Assembly (NCBI GenBank): GCA_038248505.1
Contig: JBBRXJ010000030.1
Coordinates: 1 to 36,818, forward strand
Source of the DNA: JBBRXJ01 sp038248505
Lineage (GTDB): Bacteria; Bacteroidota; Bacteroidia; Bacteroidales; JBBRXJ01
Direction of reading: 5' to 3'
Length of the DNA: 36,818 nt
The notes under the pieces: generated by a model
Told to the model about the DNA's origin: nothing
The model's input: the letters and a program-made list of their open reading frames with translations, nothing else
The model's database searches: none
In this document: one piece after another, positions 24,809-31,067 of the stretch
Layout: each line of letters starts with the position of its first letter
Numbering within the stretch: position 1 is the stretch's first letter
Made by a program: the position numbers and the translations under genes

Positions 24809-25537
24809 TTATTTTCTTGCAATTTTAATAAATACCTCATTAATATTTTTAGCCTGATATTTTTCTTTTAAACCATGAGGTGTATCTAAGGCCTCTATTT
24901 TCCCTGCATCCATAATAGTTACACGATCACAGTATTCCGCTTCATCCATATAATGTGTGGTAACAAATACCGTCATTCCTTTTGCTGCCGTTGCATAGAT
25001 CATTTCCCAGAATTGTCTTCGTGTTACAGGATCAACACCTCCCGTTGGTTCATCTAAAAACACTATAGATGGCTCATGTAATATAGCAACGGAGAAGGCA
25101 ATCTTCTGTCGCCATCCTGTGGGAATATCAGCAATAAGTTTTTTCTGATGTTCTTTTAAATCTAATCGTTCAATAAGATTTTCAGTTCGTTCTTTAATTT
25201 GCACATTCGTTAATCCATATATTCCACCATAGAAACGTATGTTTTCAGTAACGGTCAAATCTTCGTATAAAGAGAATTTCTGACTCATATACCCAATATT
25301 CCTTTTTACTAAGTCGGCTTGCTTTGCAACATCAAATCCGGCTACGTTTACTATGCCCGAGGTGGGTGAAGAGAGACCGCAAAGTATGCGCATAGCAGTA
25401 GTTTTGCCTGCTCCATTGGCTCCTAAAAAGCCAAATATTTCGCCCGCATATACATCAAAAGTAAGATTGTCATTGGCAACAAAATCACCAAAGCGTTTCA
25501 CTAAGTTTTTTACTTCTATTACTTTTTCTTTATTCAA
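24809..25537 (-). CDS. ABC transporter ATP-binding protein (YbhF/NatA-like)
   Basis: A 242-aa single-domain ATPase. Walker A is GANGAGKTT (residues 39-47), and Walker B with the catalytic Glu is IVFLDEPTGGVDP near 155-170. The usual LSGGQ signature is replaced by IPTGWRQK, the variant typical of YbhF-like exporters and not a defect. The H-loop reads FVTTHYMDEAEYCDR. It should power the two ABC-2 permeases encoded 0.8 kb downstream. It lies 42 bp after the araB stop, on the same strand, so it may be read through from the arabinose operon. Confidence 0.9.
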   Translation of the reverse strand: MNKEKVIEVKNLVKRFGDFVANDNLTFDVYAGEIFGFLGANGAGKTTAMRILCGLSSPTSGIVNVAGFDVAKQADLVKRNIGYMSQKFSLYEDLTVTENIRFYGGIYGLTNVQIKERTENLIERLDLKEHQKKLIADIPTGWRQKIAFSVAILHEPSIVFLDEPTGGVDPVTRRQFWEMIYATAAKGMTVFVTTHYMDEAEYCDRVTIMDAGKIEALDTPHGLKEKYQAKNINEVFIKIARK

Positions 25538-25579
25538 GAACTCTCCTTTGCCTATAAGGGTTTAACTTACGCAAATTGT

Positions 25580-27238
25580 TTATTGCTCCAAAAACTTTCC
25601 AATTTTTATGTATTTATCAAACAACTTTTGATATTTTGCTGCACGCTCTTTGTTAGGTGTGTATTCACATTCAAAGCCTCCACCCATTTTTTGTTGTGCG
25701 GAAAGTACATCTGGATATATTCCCGCTACCACTGCAGCAGCCATGGCAGAACCCAATGCACATGCTTGTTCTGACCTAGCAACTTTTATTGGCATGTTCA
25801 TTACATCACAAACAATTTGCATTACAAAAGCCGATTTTTTGGCTACTCCACCTAATGCAATTACACCATCAATGCGAACGCCTTCTTGTATAAATCTATC
25901 GGCAATACTTTTTGATCCAAATGCAGTTGCTTCAACCAATGCTCTGAAAATACGTGGCGCATCCGAACCTAAATTTAATCCAGTAATCGCACCTTTTAGG
26001 GCTTGGTTTGCATCGGGAGTTCTTCTTCCATTCATCCAATCAATAGCAACTATGGCCGACTCTTCCATGGGTATTTGCTCTGCATGTTTTGTGAGTTCTG
26101 GAATCATTTTATCCGCTAATTCCTTAAGTAGTTTTTCTTTTGTGGCATCATCAATAATTGTACTTTGTTTTACGATATTTTCAGCAGGCCACATGAGTAA
26201 TTTGCGATACCATGCATAAATGTCGCCAAATGCACTCTGTCCTGCTTCCATACCCAACATTCCTGGCACAATGGAACCATCTACTTGTCCGCAAATTCCA
26301 CGAATGAGTTTCCCTTTTAGTTCGCTCGTTGGTGCTATAAGCATATCGCATGTTGAGGTGCCCACAACCTTACTTAAATGGTATGGTTTTATCTCTGCAC
26401 CAACCGCACCCAAATGCGCGTCAAATGAGCCAGCTCCAATTACAACACTTTCTTTAAGGCCTAGTTTTTTAGCCCATACAGTACTCAGATTTCCAGCCTT
26501 TACATCACAAGTATAGGTTTCTTTGAAAAGTCTATCTTTAACTCCTTTTAAAAATGGGTCAAGTTTGATGAGAAAATCTTCTGCAGGGAGGCCACCAAAA
26601 TCTTCATGCCACATGGCTTTATGGCCAGCGGCACAACGACTTCTTTTTATGGTTAATGGATCGGTCATTCCTGTAAGTATAGCAGGAATCCAATCACAAT
26701 GCTCCACCCATGAAAAGGCAGAAGCGCGTACTTTCTCATCTGCATGAAGGATGTGTAAAATCTTTGCCCAGAACCATTCCGATGAATATATTCCTCCTTC
26801 AAATTTGGTATAATCTATACCGCCCCAATTACGAGCAAGTGTATTGATTTGGTCGGCTTCTACTACCGCTGTGTGGTCTTTCCACAATACAAACATGGCA
26901 TTGGGATTTTCAGCAAATTCAGGCAACATTGATAATGGTGTTCCTGATTTATCAACGGCAATAGGAGTGGAGCCCGTTGTGTCAACAGAGATGCCAACAA
27001 CCTGATCAGCAGTGCCAGCAGGTGCTTTAGCTAATGCATTGCAAATACTTGCTTCCAATCCTTCAAGATAATCTAAAGGATGCTGACGGAATTGATTGCT
27101 GGATGGAACGCAGTATTTCCCTTGTTTCCATCGAGGATATTCAAAAACATCGCTGGCAATCTCTTTGCCATTAGCTGTATCTACAATCAATGCACGTACC
27201 GAATCTGTTCCGTAATCTACTCCAATAGTTAGCTTCAT
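25580..27238 (-). CDS. araB: Ribulokinase
   Basis: A 552-aa FGGY-family kinase of normal AraB length, phosphorylating L-ribulose to L-ribulose-5-phosphate. It begins TIGVDYGTDSVRALIVD, the AraB phosphate-binding start. DWIPAILTGM, the ATP-binding IALGGVAKKSAFVMQI and EQACALGSAMAAAVVAG are the expected C-terminal FGGY elements. Downstream of araD by 40 bp, and part of the arabinose operon controlled, presumably, by the Nudix regulator at its head. Cytoplasmic. Confidence 0.95.
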   Translation of the reverse strand: MKLTIGVDYGTDSVRALIVDTANGKEIASDVFEYPRWKQGKYCVPSSNQFRQHPLDYLEGLEASICNALAKAPAGTADQVVGISVDTTGSTPIAVDKSGTPLSMLPEFAENPNAMFVLWKDHTAVVEADQINTLARNWGGIDYTKFEGGIYSSEWFWAKILHILHADEKVRASAFSWVEHCDWIPAILTGMTDPLTIKRSRCAAGHKAMWHEDFGGLPAEDFLIKLDPFLKGVKDRLFKETYTCDVKAGNLSTVWAKKLGLKESVVIGAGSFDAHLGAVGAEIKPYHLSKVVGTSTCDMLIAPTSELKGKLIRGICGQVDGSIVPGMLGMEAGQSAFGDIYAWYRKLLMWPAENIVKQSTIIDDATKEKLLKELADKMIPELTKHAEQIPMEESAIVAIDWMNGRRTPDANQALKGAITGLNLGSDAPRIFRALVEATAFGSKSIADRFIQEGVRIDGVIALGGVAKKSAFVMQIVCDVMNMPIKVARSEQACALGSAMAAAVVAGIYPDVLSAQQKMGGGFECEYTPNKERAAKYQKLFDKYIKIGKFLEQ

Positions 27239-27278
27239 GATTTTATTTTTTTAAAATTTTATCTTAAAATTTATTACT

Positions 27279-27962
27279 TTACTGTCCATAATAAGCATCC
27301 TTACCATGCTTTCTCAAAAAATGTTTATTAAGCAAAACCGAATCCATAGGTGGTGTTTGCTGTATGCTGAGTGTTGTGTGTGCAATTTTTGCAACCTCTT
27401 CAAGTACTACTGCATTATGTAACGCATCTTGGGCATCTTTACCCCAAGTAAATGGACCATGGCTATGCACTAATACGGCAGGCATTTGCATAGGATCTAT
27501 GGTAGTAAATCGTTCAATAATTACATTGCCCGTTTCTTGTTCGTATGCTCCAGTAATTTCGTTAGCACGCATTTTTCTTGTACACGGAATTTCGCCATAA
27601 AAGTAATCGGCGTGTGTAGTGCCCAAGGCAGGGATTCCTTTACCTGCTTGCGCCCAAGCGGTGGCCCAAGGTGAGTGGGTATGAACAATACCGCCAATGC
27701 CGAGAAATTTTTTATACAATTCTAAATGCGTTGCGGTGTCACTCGATGGTTTTAATTTACCCTCAATGACCTTTCCTTCTAAATCTACAACAACCATATC
27801 TTCTGGCTTCATATCTTCATAAGATACTCCGCTGGGCTTAATTACAACGAGCCCGCTAGCACGATCAATAGCGCTTACATTACCCCATGTAAATACCACC
27901 AATTGGTGTTTTACAAGTGCGAGGTTGGCTTCAAATACAGATAATTTAAGATGATTTATCAT
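27279..27962 (-). CDS. araD: L-ribulose-5-phosphate 4-epimerase
   Basis: A 227-aa class II aldolase-fold enzyme converting L-ribulose-5-phosphate to D-xylulose-5-phosphate. Zinc ligands are visible as His94 and His96 in IVHTHSPWATA and His168 in VLVHSHGPFTWG. WGNVSAIDR near residue 26 and KPSGV near 42 bind the substrate. The length and order are standard for AraD. It is separated by 173 bp from the upstream isomerase, a spacer in which I see no gene or clear hairpin, and by 40 bp from araB. Confidence 0.95.
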   Translation of the reverse strand: MINHLKLSVFEANLALVKHQLVVFTWGNVSAIDRASGLVVIKPSGVSYEDMKPEDMVVVDLEGKVIEGKLKPSSDTATHLELYKKFLGIGGIVHTHSPWATAWAQAGKGIPALGTTHADYFYGEIPCTRKMRANEITGAYEQETGNVIIERFTTIDPMQMPAVLVHSHGPFTWGKDAQDALHNAVVLEEVAKIAHTTLSIQQTPPMDSVLLNKHFLRKHGKDAYYGQ

Positions 27963-28135
27963 TAAGATTGTGAGTTATGATGATCGTTTAAATGTTAAAG
28001 AATAAAGAGATTTAGTGAATTGGATAAATTTTGATTAAGCTTACTAATAAAATATAACGAACTCTTTCAGGCATTTGTTTACATTTAATTATAGTATTCT
28101 TTTACAATATCTATTGCTACCAAGCATCTTTCTTC

Positions 28136-29614
28136 TTAGAAAATATTTTCCTCTTTGTAATACACATCAGCAGGCTGAGGCACCGAAACATCAGCTACTC
28201 CGAGCATTTTGCAAACGGCAAATAAAACGCGGCCTACATGCTCAAATCCTATTCCTGCGTGGTGAGGAAATTGTTTGCCAACCAAAACATGACGATAGAA
28301 GCGGGGCATACCTTTAATACCAAAGACAGCGATACTGCCGAAAGATTTTGGATCGACATCGAGAATTTCGCCTTGTGCTATATATGCTTTTAGTTCAGTG
28401 TCGGCTGTTGATTGTAGTCGGAAGAGCGTGATATCTCCCGCTTTTATTTGTCCTTCGAGTGTACCACGTGTAATATCAGGTTCGCCAGCTGGTTCGAGCA
28501 AGCGTTTCATAATTAGTTGATGTTGCATTTTAGGTTTAACCATGCATGATGCAGCAGTATTGCCACAATGGAAACCCATGAATAATTCATTAGCGCTATA
28601 GTTGCCTAGTAACTTCTTGTTGGCTTCGTACATGTCGTATGGTACGGTATTATTTATATCAAGCAAGGTGGCTGGCATTTGGGTAGCGCAGGTTATCATA
28701 TATTCGCTGAGTGCGCCGTAGATATCGGTTTCACAACTAATAGGTATGCCGCGTGAAGCAAAACGCGAATTTACATAACAAGGCACAAAATGAAACGATG
28801 TCTGAAAGGCTGGCCAGCACTTATTTGCAAAGACGGCATATTGTGATGCGCCAATATTTTTCTCCATAAAATTGGTCAATGCAACTTCATATTGTGCTAA
28901 TCTTGGTAATACACCAGGGTGTTGATTGCCAACGCCTAATTCCTTTTCCATGTCTTTTATTACCGCATCTAATTCTTTGGCTCCTGCTGATTTGTTGTAC
29001 ATTTCATACAAATCAAGTTCGCTGTTTTCCATTATTTCAACACCAATATCATACAATGCTTTTATGGGCGCATTGCAGGCCATAAAATCTTGTGGACGTG
29101 GACCAAAGGAAAATATTTTAAGATTTTTAATGGCAATATAAACACAGGCTATATTTACAAAGTCTGACATCATAGCAGCTACTTCACTGGCAATACCTAC
29201 TGGGTATTCAGGAATATAGGGACGTAATTTTCGTAGGCTTGCATTGTACGATGCATTAAGCATTCCGCAATAGGCATCGCCACGACCGTTTATTAAATTA
29301 TTTTGTGTTTCTTCGGCAGCTGCAGCAAACATAACTGGGCCACCAAATTTTTGCGCTAGCATGCTTAAAGGGCCTTCTGGTCCAAAGTTGCCTAGGTATA
29401 TGGTAATCGCATTTACTTTTTTATCAGAAAATTCTTTTAATGCTTTTAAAACATCAGACTCATTTTCTATAACCGTATCAATTTTTGTTACCGGCAATTT
29501 TAACTTTTGGCATTCTTCAAAAAGTTTATCACGACGGGATTTTGATAACTCAATAGGAAAGCAGTCTCTGCTTACGGCAACAAGGCCCAAGTTGATTTTT
29601 GGAATGTTTTGCAT
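28136..29614 (-). CDS. L-fucose/L-arabinose isomerase family protein, presumed arabinose isomerase
   Basis: A 492-aa protein of the FucI-like fold, not of the canonical AraA type. It starts NLGLVAVSRDCFP and shows ITIYLGNFGPEGP, MLNASYNASLRKL, KCWPAFQ, ISCETDIYGALSEYM and a His-rich end, GKQFPHHAGIGFEHVG. The acidic pair in CETD and the C-terminal His residues are candidate metal ligands. In the operon it occupies the place of AraA, upstream of araD and araB and behind an AraR-like regulator, so it should convert L-arabinose to L-ribulose. L-fucose or D-arabinose cannot be excluded. Cytoplasmic. Confidence 0.8.
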   Translation of the reverse strand: MQNIPKINLGLVAVSRDCFPIELSKSRRDKLFEECQKLKLPVTKIDTVIENESDVLKALKEFSDKKVNAITIYLGNFGPEGPLSMLAQKFGGPVMFAAAAEETQNNLINGRGDAYCGMLNASYNASLRKLRPYIPEYPVGIASEVAAMMSDFVNIACVYIAIKNLKIFSFGPRPQDFMACNAPIKALYDIGVEIMENSELDLYEMYNKSAGAKELDAVIKDMEKELGVGNQHPGVLPRLAQYEVALTNFMEKNIGASQYAVFANKCWPAFQTSFHFVPCYVNSRFASRGIPISCETDIYGALSEYMITCATQMPATLLDINNTVPYDMYEANKKLLGNYSANELFMGFHCGNTAASCMVKPKMQHQLIMKRLLEPAGEPDITRGTLEGQIKAGDITLFRLQSTADTELKAYIAQGEILDVDPKSFGSIAVFGIKGMPRFYRHVLVGKQFPHHAGIGFEHVGRVLFAVCKMLGVADVSVPQPADVYYKEENIF

Positions 29615-29633
29615 ATTATTTTTTGATTAGTGA

Positions 29634-29703
29634 TCCGCAGTGGCGGAGTATTTATATATATCATTATCTTTTAATTTTTAACTCCGCTATTTACTCCGCG
29701 GAG
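29634..29703. repeat. Cluster of TCCGC palindromes around the araR-like stop codon
   Basis: TCCGC-AGTG-GCGGA (29634-29647), ACTCCGC (29681-29687, the reverse complement of GCGGAGT at 29643-29649) and the perfect palindrome CTCCGCGGAG (29694-29703) form a GC-rich cluster in AT-rich surroundings. Part lies inside the last codons of the regulator, the rest in the 56-bp gap before the isomerase. It could be a short mobile palindrome or an mRNA-processing hairpin between the two genes. Confidence 0.55.
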
Positions 29704-30357
29704 ATTAACATTCTTCATATTATCTACTTCATAAAGAAACGCTCCTTTTCTCGACCCTCCTTTATCTTTAATATCCAGTCTTTTTATCAAATTTAAGGAA
29801 AGAATCTTCTTACGGAAATTTCTTTTGTCAATTTTTTCCTGATATATTGCTTCATATAAAGTTTGTAGTTGTGGAAGTGTGAATTTATCAGGCAGTAATT
29901 CCAATCCAACAGGCTGAATATCACACTTAATGCTGAGCCAATGCTGAGCATCGTTTACCATTTGATTGTGATCGAAAATTAATTTCGGCACTTTATTGAT
30001 ATCATACCAATTAGCATCATTTTTTGCAATAAAGCTCGGGTCGATATCCTTTAATTTGATAAGTGCGGTATAGGCTACTGAGACCACACGTGCCTCCGAA
30101 TCACGATTTACTGCACCATAGCTGTGAAATTGTTCAAGAAAAATATTGTTAAGTCCGGTGAGTTCTTGTAGAATTCGATTGGCAGCTTCATCAAGCGCTT
30201 CATTTTCGCTTAAAAAACCTCCGAGCAACGATATTTTACCTTTTTCAGGATTAAAATCACGCTTTATTAAGAGTACTTTTAACGCTTGCCCATCAAAAGC
30301 AAGAATAATGCAATCAATGGCAATGAGAAAAGGTTTATGTTTTTTGTAGGCGGACAT
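29671..30357 (-). CDS. araR: AraR-like transcriptional regulator (Nudix domain plus winged helix)
   Basis: A 228-aa protein: an N-terminal Nudix domain (~8-140) and a C-terminal winged helix (~150-228; KFTLPQLQTLYEAIYQEKID, then KRLDIKDKGGSRKGAFLYE). Bacteroidota use this Nudix-wHTH type (AraR, NrtR relatives) to sense sugar ligands. The Nudix box is degenerate: after Gly47 and Glu53, the REUxEE core reads Arg61-Ile-Leu-Gln-Glu65-Leu, lacking two catalytic Glu, so ligand sensing rather than hydrolysis is likely. An ATG at 30405 would run through the operator palindromes, so ATG 30357 is preferred. It heads the arabinose operon, 56 bp before the isomerase. Confidence 0.82.
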   Translation of the reverse strand: MSAYKKHKPFLIAIDCIILAFDGQALKVLLIKRDFNPEKGKISLLGGFLSENEALDEAANRILQELTGLNNIFLEQFHSYGAVNRDSEARVVSVAYTALIKLKDIDPSFIAKNDANWYDINKVPKLIFDHNQMVNDAQHWLSIKCDIQPVGLELLPDKFTLPQLQTLYEAIYQEKIDKRNFRKKILSLNLIKRLDIKDKGGSRKGAFLYEVDNMKNVNLRGVNSGVKN

Positions 30358-30367
30358 GTTTTTAATA

Positions 30368-30395
30368 ATAAGTGTGAATGTAACACTTATAAGTG
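30368..30395. promoter_or_regulatory. Candidate AraR operator: three overlapping half-sites
   Basis: ATAAGTGT (30368-30375) and ACACTTAT (30383-30390) form a perfect 8-bp inverted repeat with a 7-nt centre. The second half also belongs to the perfect 12-bp palindrome CACTTATAAGTG (30384-30395). Three AAGTG half-sites therefore overlap, starting 11 bp upstream of the regulator ATG. The position suits autoregulation of the operon; the protein that binds is inferred. Confidence 0.55.
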
Positions 30396-30399
30396 GTAT

Positions 30400-30418
30400 A
30401 CACAAATAAATTTTGTGT
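30400..30418. promoter_or_regulatory. Second inverted repeat upstream of the araR-like gene
   Basis: ACACAAA (30400-30406) and TTTGTGT (30412-30418) are perfect inverted arms with a 5-nt centre, 5 bp beyond the AAGTG half-sites. The minus-strand TTTATTTG within it is one base off TAnnTTTG, so it may overlap the promoter. Confidence 0.4.
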
Positions 30419-30463
30419 TTTACGGAAGCACCTAGCTTAAATATTTAATCTTTTTGTCAGCCT

Positions 30464-30840
30464 GTTAGGCCGAGGCTCTCCGCCTGCGGCGGACTCGGTC
30501 TCAAAATACTCGATTAAAATCTCTTGTTCGGCCAAGCGTAACGCTCGGTCGTATACTAAGTTCAAATGAAGACTTATTTAACAACGGCCTCCCGGCCGTA
30601 AACGTTATTCATTAATAAATTATATCTTGTCAGTCAAAAGTAATACTGTATTTTAGCGATATGTAAATCGTTTACAAAATTGCGGCTATGGAAGTATAAA
30701 AAAATTGTGCGATATAGTTTCGGTAATAATAAATTTGAAATGGATTGGTTATTGTTTTGAATTTGATGACGGTCGGGAGGCCGTAATAGAATTTGAGAAT
30801 TATTTAGACGAGTATTAGACCGAGTCCGCCGCGGCCTAAC
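30464..30840. repeat. Nested GC-rich inverted repeat, possible MITE-like element
   Basis: The outer arms are GTTAGGCCG, CGGCGGACTCGGTCT and ATACTCG on the left (30464-30512). They are answered in reverse complement by 30809-30840, giving 31 matching bases with small gaps. The inner arms, ACGGCCTCCCGGCCGT (30584-30599) and 30769-30784, match 15 of 16. The left outer arm is also a hairpin by itself (TCCGCC-TGC-GGCGGA flanked by CCGAG/CTCGG). The interior is AT-rich and has no credible gene. The GC-rich islands contrast sharply with the flanks. No target duplication is obvious. Confidence 0.7.
30662..30676. promoter_or_regulatory. Palindrome TGTAAA-TCG-TTTACA
   Basis: A perfect 6-bp inverted pair around TCG, inside the larger inverted repeat. 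It resembles LacI/GalR-type operators but with a 3-nt centre, so it may be chance in AT-rich DNA. No regulator of that type is in the window. Confidence 0.25.
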
Positions 30841-30999
30841 GAGGGCAGTAAATCGCAAATTATTGCAATTTTCCTCTCAAAGCATTCTCGAAATAGAGAC
30901 CCTCAAATTGTCTTTAATTTTAACAAAAAAACTCATAATGTATTCATAATTATTTTGTTGAAAGAAAAAACACTATCTTGTTGAATGAATATGAACGCA

Positions 31000-31034
31000 T
31001 TTGATTAAATTAGTTTAATTTTGTTATTGTTTTG
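31000..31034 (+). promoter_or_regulatory. Approximate promoter of the 940-aa secreted protein gene
   Basis: TTTG (31000-31003) is followed after 21 nt by TATTGTTTTG (31025-31034), near TAnnTTTG but with two extra bases. An exact TAATTTTG at 31016-31023 lacks a correctly spaced -33. The gene starts 34 bp further on. Confidence 0.3.
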
Positions 31035-31067
31035 AATTATAAACGTTAATCTAAAAAAAAACAAATT

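Noticed and set aside
24809..25537. Loss of the LSGGQ signature in the ABC ATPase as a defect
   Set aside because: The PTGWRQ variant is normal for YbhF/NatA-like exporters.
25650..26747. Several plus-strand ORFs of 63-189 residues opposite araB
   Set aside because: Shadows of the well-supported araB frame, with no recognisable domains.
30358..30405. Upstream ATG start for the AraR-like regulator
   Set aside because: It would translate the operator palindromes, and the added residues do not resemble the family.
30634..30858. 74-residue minus-strand ORF inside the nested inverted repeat
   Set aside because: Composition follows the repeat arms and low-complexity AT sequence, with no domain and no plausible start signal.
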